Both the position numbers and the translations under genes were made by a program. Positions 6,104 to 11,850 of a stretch of DNA of 11,850 nucleotides are shown here, piece after piece. Numbering within the stretch: the first letter of the stretch is position 1; each line of letters begins with the position of its first letter. The notes under the pieces are model-generated. The model was given only the letters and a program-made list of their open reading frames with translations, did no database searches and was not told the DNA's origin. Origin of the DNA: Clostridia bacterium (GTDB lineage Bacteria; Bacillota_A; Clostridia; Oscillospirales; CAG-272); contig JAFQVU010000175.1 in NCBI GenBank assembly GCA_017407885.1, positions 1 through 11,850 of the forward strand, given 5' to 3'.

Positions 6104-9028
6104 CTATTTTGATTCGCGTGCTTTCGCTTCGCATGCCGCGAAGAGACTGCGAAGTCTTATTTTTACTGCGCCGAGATTGGTGATTTCGTCTATTTTTATT
6201 TGTGTGTAGATTTTGCCGGCGTCCTCGAGGATTGAACGGACTTCGTCCGTTGTGATGGCATCAACGCCGCAGCCAAATGAGACGAGCTGTACGAGGTTCA
6301 TATCGTTCTTGCCGCCGATGTATTTTGCCGCCGCGTAGAGACGCGAATGGTATGTCCACTGATTGAGCACGCCTACCGGGAATTTGCCGACGTGGTGGCT
6401 CACTGCGTCCTCGGTGATGACCGCCGCGCCGCACTCGCAGATAAGGCGGTTGATTCCGTGGTTTATCTCGGGGTCAACGTGGTACGGTCTGCCGGAAAGC
6501 ACGATGATCGGCATGTTTTTCTCACGGGCTATACGGATGAACTCTTCGCCCTTTTCGCGGACACGTGCGAGAAACGCTTCGCGCTCGGCGTATGCCGCCT
6601 TGCATGCCGATTTGACATCATCTTGGTCAAGACCGTCGAAATATTTCGACAGTATCTCATAAATCTTCAGGGCGAAATCCTTCGGGCGATGAACGCCTAT
6701 GTAATCCTGTATGAATTTCGTCTCGCGCACTCTGGGTACGTTTGCGCCGATGACCTCGGGATAGTATGCAACAACGGGGCAGTTGTAGTGATTATCGCCC
6801 AGTTTTTCATTGAAATTGTAGGTCATGCAGGGGTAGAATATCGCATCAACGCCATCGTCTATAAGCGCTTCGATGTGACCGTGAAGCAGCTTCGCAGGGA
6901 AGCATATTGTGTCGGATGGGATAGTCTGCTGACCTTTTAAGTAGAGCTTGCGGTCACTTCTCGGTGAGGTTACGACCTCAAAGCCGAGTTTTGTAAAGAA
7001 TGCATGCCAGAAGGGGAGCATCTCATACATGTTGAGCCCCATCGGAAGTCCGATTCGCGCACGCGGATTTTCGGGTTTTGCGTTATATGAATTAAGCAGA
7101 GAGAGCTTGTATTCGTAGAGGTCGTAATATTCGAGCGCGCCGCCGCGTGCGGTGGGACGCTCACAGCGGTTGCCGCCGATGAATTTTCGTCCGCCATCGA
7201 AGGTGTTGACTGTAAGGCGGCAGTGGTTCTCGCACAGACCGCAAGTCGTTACCTTGACCTCGTGGCGAAAATCGGCAAGCTTGTCTTTGGTAAGAAGCGC
7301 GGTTGCACCGTCAGAGCAGTCGCGCGCGTAAATCGCCGCGCCGTACGCGCCCATCAGTCCTGCAATGTTCGGGCGGACGACGTTCCGTCCGATTTCCTGC
7401 TCGAATGCGCGGAGCACTGCGTCATTGAGAAACGTACCGCCTTGAACGACGATGTTTTCACCGAGCGAGTCTGCGCCCGATGCGCGGATGACCTTATAAA
7501 GCGCGTTTTTGACCACCGAAATCGAGAGTCCTGCCGAGATATTGTCAACCGTTGCGCCGTCCTTCTGTGCCTGCTTTACGGACGAGTTCATGAAGACCGT
7601 ACAGCGTGAGCCGAGGTCAACAGGTGCCGCCGCGAAAAGTCCTGCTTTCGCAAAATCGGCGATATCAACGCCGAGCGCACCGGCAAAGGTCTGCAGAAAC
7701 GAACCGCATCCGGATGAGCAAGCTTCGTTAAGGAAGATGTTGTCAATCGCGCCGTTTCTTATTTTGAAGCACTTTATGTCCTGACCGCCGATGTCGATAA
7801 TGAAATCAACGCTCGGCATGAATTTCTTTGCCGCGAAGAAATGAGCCATGGTTTCAACAATGCCGAAATCTACCGAGAATGCGTTTTTGACAATCTCCTC
7901 GCCGTATCCGGTGACCGCCGAGCCGACAATTTCTATGGACGGATACTTTTCGTAAAAATCCGTCAAAAACTCGCGGATGATAGGTACGGGATTGCCGTTG
8001 TTGGGGCGATAAAGCGAGCAGAGAATGTCGCCGTCCTCGCTCATTGCGACCACCTTGACCGTGGTCGAGCCGGCATCAATACCTATGTATGCCTTGCCCG
8101 AATAGGTTTCGGGGGAGATGTATTCAACCTTATCTGCCGCGTGACGTGCGGCGAATTCGTCATATTCCGCCTGATTGTTGAAGAGTGGCGGACATGAGAG
8201 GTAGCGCTCCTCGGTCTTGTAGCCGGAAATCCGTTCCAGCGCTTCACCGAGTGTTGCGCTTTGTGCGGCGAGGTCGGCACCGTATGCCGCGCCGATTGCT
8301 ACAAAATAGAGGGAATTGTCGGGGCAGATTCCGTGGAGTCCGAGCGCCTTGTCAAAAGCGTCTCGCAGACCGTCCATAAACGTGAGCGGACCGCCGAGAT
8401 AAACGACATTGCCCTCGATAGGACGTCCCTGCGCGAGACCGGCGATAGTCTGGTTAACGACTGCCATAAAAATGCTTGCGGATATGTCCTCTTTTTTTGC
8501 GCCCTGATTGATGAGCGGCTGGATATCGCTTTTTGCGAAAACGCCGCAGCGCGAGGCGATGGTGTATATCTTCTCACAGCCGTGTGAGAGCTCGTTTAAA
8601 TCGTCGGGGGTGACGGCAAGCAGAGTTGCCATCTGGTCGATAAACGCGCCCGTTCCGCCTGCGCATGAGCCGTTCATGCGCACTTCCATGGTGCCGTCGA
8701 GGTAAAGTATCTTTGCATCCTCGCCGCCAAGCTCGATGACCACATCTGTGTCGGGGATCAGCCGTTTTACGGCAAGGCGTGTCGCGTAGACTTCCTGTAC
8801 AAAGCCGATACCGCATGATTCCGCCATACCCATTCCGGCAGAACCCGATATCGACAAGGTCGCATCAGCCGCGCCGGGCACATCACTGCAGAGAGTGCGC
8901 AGAAGAGCGGCAGTAGCCTCGGTAATCTGCGCGAAGTGACGCTTGTATGATTTATAGACTATATTGTTTTTGTCGTCGAGTACCACGCATTTTAGTGTAG
9001 TGGATCCGACGTCAAGCCCGATTCTCAT
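6104..9028 (-). CDS. Double 2-hydroxyacyl-CoA dehydratase activase (two BcrAD/BadFG ATPase modules plus DUF2229)
   Basis: A 974-residue ASKHA-fold protein. Activases of this family use ATP to inject a high-energy electron from a [4Fe-4S] cluster into radical dehydratases. Module 1 (about 1-260) has GLDVGSTT (4-11), GGEDAK (101-106) and the cluster cysteines C122 (SCAGGTG) and C161 (SRCGVF). Module 2 (about 313-570) repeats this: GIDAGSTT, GGQDIK, C437 (NEACSSGCGSF) and C476 (SRCTVF). Next is a cysteine set C596, C599, C603 and C622 (TTCGLCENHC, GNRCER), possibly a further cluster, then a DUF2229-type region from about 655 to the end. I chose ATG at 9028: AAGGAGA lies 9 bases upstream and the protein then opens directly with the ATPase strand; the longer in-frame start at 9082 lies upstream of the predicted transcription start. 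It is the first gene of the operon. The physiological partner and substrate are unknown. Confidence 0.9.
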   Translation of the reverse strand: MRIGLDVGSTTLKCVVLDDKNNIVYKSYKRHFAQITEATAALLRTLCSDVPGAADATLSISGSAGMGMAESCGIGFVQEVYATRLAVKRLIPDTDVVIELGGEDAKILYLDGTMEVRMNGSCAGGTGAFIDQMATLLAVTPDDLNELSHGCEKIYTIASRCGVFAKSDIQPLINQGAKKEDISASIFMAVVNQTIAGLAQGRPIEGNVVYLGGPLTFMDGLRDAFDKALGLHGICPDNSLYFVAIGAAYGADLAAQSATLGEALERISGYKTEERYLSCPPLFNNQAEYDEFAARHAADKVEYISPETYSGKAYIGIDAGSTTVKVVAMSEDGDILCSLYRPNNGNPVPIIREFLTDFYEKYPSIEIVGSAVTGYGEEIVKNAFSVDFGIVETMAHFFAAKKFMPSVDFIIDIGGQDIKCFKIRNGAIDNIFLNEACSSGCGSFLQTFAGALGVDIADFAKAGLFAAAPVDLGSRCTVFMNSSVKQAQKDGATVDNISAGLSISVVKNALYKVIRASGADSLGENIVVQGGTFLNDAVLRAFEQEIGRNVVRPNIAGLMGAYGAAIYARDCSDGATALLTKDKLADFRHEVKVTTCGLCENHCRLTVNTFDGGRKFIGGNRCERPTARGGALEYYDLYEYKLSLLNSYNAKPENPRARIGLPMGLNMYEMLPFWHAFFTKLGFEVVTSPRSDRKLYLKGQQTIPSDTICFPAKLLHGHIEALIDDGVDAIFYPCMTYNFNEKLGDNHYNCPVVAYYPEVIGANVPRVRETKFIQDYIGVHRPKDFALKIYEILSKYFDGLDQDDVKSACKAAYAEREAFLARVREKGEEFIRIAREKNMPIIVLSGRPYHVDPEINHGINRLICECGAAVITEDAVSHHVGKFPVGVLNQWTYHSRLYAAAKYIGGKNDMNLVQLVSFGCGVDAITTDEVRSILEDAGKIYTQIKIDEITNLGAVKIRLRSLFAACEAKARESK

Positions 9029-9053
9029 CAGATTTGGTCTCCTTACTATCGGA

Positions 9054-9082
9054 ATTATATATGAAAAGAAAGAATATGTCAA
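9054..9082 (-). promoter_or_regulatory. Perfect-consensus sigma-A promoter of the activase-cca-thiI operon
   Basis: On the minus strand there is TTGACA (9082-9077), a 17-base spacer and TATAAT (9059-9054). All twelve box positions match consensus. The start is expected near 9047, leaving a leader of only about 20 bases that is mostly ribosome binding site (AAGGAGA, 9044-9038). Confidence 0.85.
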
Positions 9083-9101
9083 AATATTATTAATACATTA
9101 T

Positions 9102-9130
9102 ATTATAGCACATAAAAAATTTCGGTGCAA
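9102..9130 (-). promoter_or_regulatory. Possible second, upstream promoter of the operon
   Basis: On the minus strand there is TTGCAC (9130-9125), a 17-base spacer and TATAAT (9107-9102) preceded by TGC, which makes an extended -10. The -35 box is weak. It lies 48 bases upstream of the main promoter. Confidence 0.4.
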
Positions 9131-9203
9131 TATACATTGTGTAAATATTTTGCAGTTTTTGGCAGGCATCTGCGATGTAAGAGGGATAAAGGGAAATACT
9201 GCC

Positions 9204-9232
9204 TTGACTTTTTTCTTTGCGTGTGGTATAAT
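9204..9232 (+). promoter_or_regulatory. Sigma-A promoter of rnpB
   Basis: TTGACT (9204-9209), a 17-base spacer and TATAAT (9227-9232). The predicted start near 9238-9240 coincides with the 5' end of helix P1 of RNase P RNA. Confidence 0.85.
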
Positions 9233-9237
9233 ACTAC

Positions 9238-9609
9238 TGCGACCGGATCGGGCGATTGCGCGGTATGGTGCCGAAAGGTATTACCGCGAGGAAAGTCCGG
9301 GCTTCACAGGGCAGGATAACGGATAACGTCCGCCGAGGGTGACCTCCGGGAAAGTGCAACAGAAATAAACCGCCGTCCGTTTGGGCGGTAAGGATGGAAA
9401 CGTGAGGTAAGAGCTCACGAGTTCCTATGGCAACATAGGTCCGCTGTAAACCCTATCCGAAGCAACACCGCATGTGGGATCCGTGTTTCACGGCTGTCTG
9501 CCCGGCAGAACCCACGGGTGGCACGCGGCTTGCCGCGGAGCGTACCGGAGACGGTACGCAAAGATAGATGATCGCCAAGACAGAACCCGGCTTATAGATC
9601 AGGTCGCAT
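9238..9609 (+). ncRNA. rnpB: RNase P RNA, type A
   Basis: This is the catalytic RNA of RNase P, which cuts 5' leaders from pre-tRNAs. The conserved core is clear: GAGGAAAGTCCGGGC (from about 9289), GTGCAACAGAAA (9354-9365), GAGGTAAGAGCTCAC (P10/P11 area, about 9404-9418), and near the 3' end AGATAGATGATCGCC followed by ACAGAACCCGGCTTAT (9580-9595). Helix P1 closes the molecule: TGCGACC (9238-9244) with GGTCGCA (9602-9608), and GATC (9246-9249) with GATC (9597-9600). The order of conserved segments follows the ancestral type A form seen in E. coli and Clostridia rather than Bacillus type B. Promoter and terminator fit these ends. Short reading frames inside it are not genes. Confidence 0.97.
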
Positions 9610-9617
9610 TATTATGG

Positions 9618-9647
9618 AAAAAACCGCTTGCAACGCAAGCGGTTTTT
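9618..9647. terminator. Bidirectional terminator shared by rnpB and ybaK
   Basis: ACCGCTTGC pairs with GCAAGCGGT around the loop AAC, flanked by six A residues on the left and five T residues on the right. It therefore has a T tail on both strands and serves the convergent rnpB and ybaK transcripts. Confidence 0.92.
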
Positions 9648-9659
9648 GTCGTGTGTACA

Positions 9660-10145
9660 TTACACCTGAGCTAAAAGTATGTCCGCGAACGTGGCGTCCG
9701 AGAGACGGGCGAGGTCGTGCGGTCTTGCCTCTATCTGCCAGCCGATCTTGCCTGCGCTGACAAGCATTGTCTCGCAATTCTCGGCAGTCGCATCAAAGAC
9801 GGTGCGGTATTTTTTCTTCATGCCGATCGGTGAACAGCCGCCACGGATGTATCCGGTGACCTTGTTGATGTCGGCAACGGGTATCATCTCGACTGATTTT
9901 ACCCCGACCGCCTTTGCGGCTTTCTTTAAATCAAGCTCGCGGTTCACCGGCACGTCAAACACGTAATAATTGCGGTCTGCGCCCTTGGTGACGAGTGTTT
10001 TAAATATCCGCGCGGGATCGATGCCGAGCAGTCCGGCGAGCGTCATGCCGTCAACCGCGCCGTCCCCGTGCTCGTACGTGTGCGGTGTATACGGCAGTTT
10101 TTCTTTATCAAATATGCGGTAGACGTTAGTCTTGAATTCAGCCAT
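9660..10145 (-). CDS. ybaK: Cys-tRNA(Pro)/Cys-tRNA(Cys) deacylase, YbaK/EbsC family
   Basis: YbaK hydrolyses Cys-tRNA(Pro) made in error by prolyl-tRNA synthetase, acting in trans as a proofreading factor. The 161-residue protein spans the whole YbaK domain, at the usual length of about 155-160. Recognisable parts are HTYEHGDGAVDGMTLA near residues 22-37, IFKTLVTKG (47-55), the lysine-containing block VTGYIRGGCSPIGMKKK (about 96-112) and the closing ISAGKIGWQIE-like stretch, here VSAGKIGWQIEARP (about 129-142). AAAGGA lies 7 bases before the ATG at 10145. It is a single-gene unit with its own promoter (10177-10205) and shares the rnpB terminator. It diverges from proA, and both concern proline chemistry, which may be coincidence. 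Related YbaK proteins deacylate other tRNAs, so the exact substrate is inferred from family. Confidence 0.92.
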   Translation of the reverse strand: MAEFKTNVYRIFDKEKLPYTPHTYEHGDGAVDGMTLAGLLGIDPARIFKTLVTKGADRNYYVFDVPVNRELDLKKAAKAVGVKSVEMIPVADINKVTGYIRGGCSPIGMKKKYRTVFDATAENCETMLVSAGKIGWQIEARPHDLARLSDATFADILLAQV

Positions 10146-10176
10146 GGTAAAATCCTTTCGATGGTCTATTTAATAT

Positions 10177-10205
10177 ATTTTATCACAAAAAACTGGTTTT
10201 GTACA
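10177..10205 (-). promoter_or_regulatory. Promoter of ybaK
   Basis: On the minus strand there is TGTACA (10205-10200), a 17-base spacer and TAAAAT (10182-10177), with TGA just before the -10 box (extended -10). The start is expected near 10170. Confidence 0.6.
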
Positions 10206-10226
10206 GACAAATCAACAAAATATATC

Positions 10227-10255
10227 TTTACTTTGAAGAACAAAGGTGGTATAAT
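10227..10255 (+). promoter_or_regulatory. Promoter of proA
   Basis: TTTACT (10227-10232), a 17-base spacer and TATAAT (10250-10255), with TGG directly before the -10 box (extended -10). The leader of about 70 bases holds only a small hairpin, GCGGA/TCCGC (10288-10292 with 10297-10301), with no T tract after it. Confidence 0.65.
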
Positions 10256-10330
10256 GTTGATATACAGATAGTTTTTGCAAATCCCATGCGGACTTGTCCG
10301 CTGAAAATAATGCATAAAAAGGATAAACAA

Positions 10331-11578
10331 ATGGAAGTATACGATTATGTAAAAGACCTGTGCACCGCGGCGAATGCGGCGAAGAGCGCGCTTGCCGGTG
10401 CATCGACAAAGACCAAAAACGCAGTCCTCGCGCGCATTGCCGAGTTGCTTCGTGCCGAGAGCGGTGCAATAATAGACGCAAACGCATGTGACCTCGCCAA
10501 AGCTGACGAAAACGGCGTGCCAAAGCCGATGCTTGACCGCCTGAAGCTTGACGAAAAGCGTATCGGCGGTATCGCGGACAGCCTTGGCGAGCTTATCATG
10601 CTCGAAGATCCCATTGGTTCGGGCACACGCACGACACGTCCGAACGGACTCGTTATCGAGCATATCCGCGTACCGCTCGGAGTGGTGGCGATAATATACG
10701 AGGCACGCCCAAACGTCACCGTTGATGCGGCGGCACTCTGCATCAAAACCGGCAACGCCTGCATACTTCGCGGCGGCAAGGAAGCGATTGAGACCAACCG
10801 CGTCCTCGCTTCCCTTATGAGACGTGCGCTTGCGGAGAATGGACTGCCCGAGGATGCGCTGGCGCTTGTTGACAACACGACACGCGAAAGCTCGACGGCG
10901 CTCATGAAGATGCGCGGACTCGTCGATCTGCTTGTCCCCCGAGGCGGTGCGGGACTTATCCGCAGTGTGGTTGACAACGCGACTGTTCCGGTCATCGAAA
11001 CGGGTGCCGGAAACTGTCACATATACATTGACCGCTCTGCCGACCATGATATCGGCGTGACGGTTGCGGTCAACGCGAAGATGTCGCGTCCGTCCGTCTG
11101 CAACGCGATTGAGACCATGCTCGTTCACGAGGACGAGGCGGCGGACTTCCTGCGTGAGTTTGTAGCGGCGCTCGACGGAAAGCCGCTTGAAATCCGCGGA
11201 TGTGAGCGTACACGTGCAATTATCGACTGTGCGGCGGCGAGCGATGAGGACTACGCAACCGAGTACGATGACTACATTCTCGCGGTGAAGGTAGTGTCTG
11301 GCATCGACGAAGCAATCGCGCACATTAACCGTTACAACACAGGTCACAGCGAGTCGATAATCACTCGCGACATGGCGAACGCCGCGCGTTTTCGCGCCGA
11401 AGTGGATGCGGCGGCGGTGTACGTCAACGCATCGACGCGCTTCACGGACGGCGGTGAGTTCGGATTCGGCGCGGAGCTTGGTATATCGACGCAGAAGCTT
11501 CATGCGCGCGGTCCAATGGGACTTGATGCGCTGACGACGGGTAAATATCTCATCACGGGAGAGGGACAGATTCGCTGA
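10331..11578 (+). CDS. proA: Gamma-glutamyl phosphate reductase (proline biosynthesis)
   Basis: ProA reduces gamma-glutamyl phosphate with NADPH to glutamate-5-semialdehyde, the second step of proline synthesis from glutamate. The 415-residue protein matches the family length (415-417) and the aldehyde dehydrogenase-like fold. Key segments are VPLGVVAIIYEARPNVTVD (114-132), the cofactor-binding ILRGGKEA (145-152), LVPRGGAGLI (201-210), the catalytic cysteine C257 in SVCNAIET, and the C-terminal TGEGQIR. I chose ATG at 10331: AAAAAGGA (10316-10323) lies 7 bases upstream and the product aligns from residue 1; the longer in-frame start at 10199 lies upstream of the predicted promoter. In many bacteria proB (glutamate 5-kinase) is adjacent; here the gene stands alone, bounded by ybaK and a repeat element, so proB must be elsewhere or replaced. 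Confidence 0.96.
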   Translation: MEVYDYVKDLCTAANAAKSALAGASTKTKNAVLARIAELLRAESGAIIDANACDLAKADENGVPKPMLDRLKLDEKRIGGIADSLGELIMLEDPIGSGTRTTRPNGLVIEHIRVPLGVVAIIYEARPNVTVDAAALCIKTGNACILRGGKEAIETNRVLASLMRRALAENGLPEDALALVDNTTRESSTALMKMRGLVDLLVPRGGAGLIRSVVDNATVPVIETGAGNCHIYIDRSADHDIGVTVAVNAKMSRPSVCNAIETMLVHEDEAADFLREFVAALDGKPLEIRGCERTRAIIDCAAASDEDYATEYDDYILAVKVVSGIDEAIAHINRYNTGHSESIITRDMANAARFRAEVDAAAVYVNASTRFTDGGEFGFGAELGISTQKLHARGPMGLDALTTGKYLITGEGQIR

Positions 11579-11600
11579 CAGCACGAATATGAAAACGGTA

Positions 11601-11640
11601 AGACCGGGCGGCAGAATACCGCTCGGTCTGTTTGTTTATT
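11601..11640 (+). terminator. Intrinsic terminator of proA
   Basis: AGACCGGGCGG (11601-11611) pairs with CCGCTCGGTCT (11619-11629), with one G-T wobble and a 7-base loop. The interrupted T tract GTTTGTTTATT follows. Confidence 0.82.
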
Positions 11641-11662
11641 CGTCCGACATCTCGCGGCATCA

Positions 11663-11850
11663 GGGAACGCCCTCGCCGCACAGCGGCTCGGGGAGACGTC
11701 CTCTGCCGTGCGAGCACGGCAGAGGGGAAACGATACGAGAGGGGCGACAACCAACTCATCATCCGCAGGTTTTCGCCCCTCTCGTGCTCTCCCCCTTTCC
11801 TTGGCTCTTCCGAGGTGGAGTCCTATATTGCGCTTCGCGCAGGGGGAGTA
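11663..11850. repeat. Structured interspersed repeat, copy B (cut by the right edge)
   Basis: This is the second copy of the element at 5786-5976, in the same window orientation, starting about 23 bases after the proA terminator. It holds the 11-pair hairpin (11700-11710 with 11715-11725, loop CGAG) and the 13-pair hairpin (11735-11747 with 11773-11785). In the first hairpin, C5835-G5842 of copy A is replaced here by T11709-A11716, which keeps the pairing. The window ends at the position equivalent to 5976, so its right side is unknown. No gene was seen in 11641-11850. Confidence 0.85.

Noticed and set aside
9474..9674. Short plus-strand frames within and after rnpB
   Set aside because: They lie in the RNase P RNA and across its terminator.
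10262..10330. T-box or proline-responsive riboswitch in the proA leader
   Set aside because: The leader is too short, has only a five-pair hairpin, and lacks a T-box sequence or a terminator/antiterminator pair.
10166..11584. Long open frame (about 470 codons) on the strand opposite proA
   Set aside because: It mirrors proA, runs through both promoters, has no ribosome binding site and resembles no family. proA has all catalytic motifs.
11553..11762. Minus-strand frame beginning MMSWLSPLSY, also present in copy A (5888 leftwards)
   Set aside because: The shared N-terminus simply reflects repeat identity. No Shine-Dalgarno sequence is suitably placed, and the frames diverge outside the repeat. 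Likely a source of spurious predicted proteins.
1..11850. CRISPR array, transposase, integrase, tRNA genes, defence genes
   Set aside because: No regularly spaced repeats and no recognisable proteins or cloverleaf of these kinds were found; the only repeats are the structured element and its internal units.

Overview
The window looks like chromosomal DNA from a Gram-positive bacterium of the class Clostridia (Firmicutes), probably an uncultured, gut-type, moderately GC-rich lineage. The evidence is a membrane-anchored RNase Y, a type A RNase P RNA, near-consensus sigma-A promoters with 17-base spacers, AAGGAGG/AAAGGA ribosome binding sites, and a protein of the 2-hydroxyacyl-CoA dehydratase activase family typical of anaerobes. 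A narrower assignment is not possible from this sequence alone.

Layout. (1) Bases 1-94 hold a minus-strand promoter and the start of what looks like a glycine riboswitch that leaves the window on the left. (2) rny (RNase Y, plus strand, 409-1956) has its own promoter and ends at a strong bidirectional terminator. (3) A minus-strand operon runs from 9028 to 2044: a 974-residue double activase, then a 351-base gap holding a structured repeat, then a 439-residue HgdB-like protein, then cca (tRNA nucleotidyltransferase), then thiI (tRNA 4-thiouridine synthase). The last three are joined by two ATGA stop/start overlaps. A textbook promoter (TTGACA, 17, TATAAT) drives the operon. (4) Divergent from it, rnpB (RNase P RNA) runs on the plus strand and shares a bidirectional terminator with ybaK (minus strand). 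(5) ybaK and proA diverge from back-to-back promoters. (6) After the proA terminator, the window ends inside a second copy of the structured repeat.

How the genes relate. RNase P matures tRNA 5' ends, Cca finishes the 3' CCA end, ThiI thiolates tRNA, YbaK removes mischarged amino acids from tRNA, and RNase Y is the main mRNA decay initiator. The region is therefore rich in RNA-metabolism housekeeping genes, with one odd partner: the activase/HgdB-like pair, whose substrate is unknown.

The most interesting signals are linked. A structured repeat of at least 190 bases is present twice, with 112 of 116 core positions identical and one compensatory base-pair change in a hairpin. One copy sits exactly between two genes whose products are, to my knowledge, usually one fused protein of about 1,400 residues in Clostridia. 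The pair may be a gene split by the element. I see no CRISPR array, transposase, phage gene, tRNA gene or defence system.
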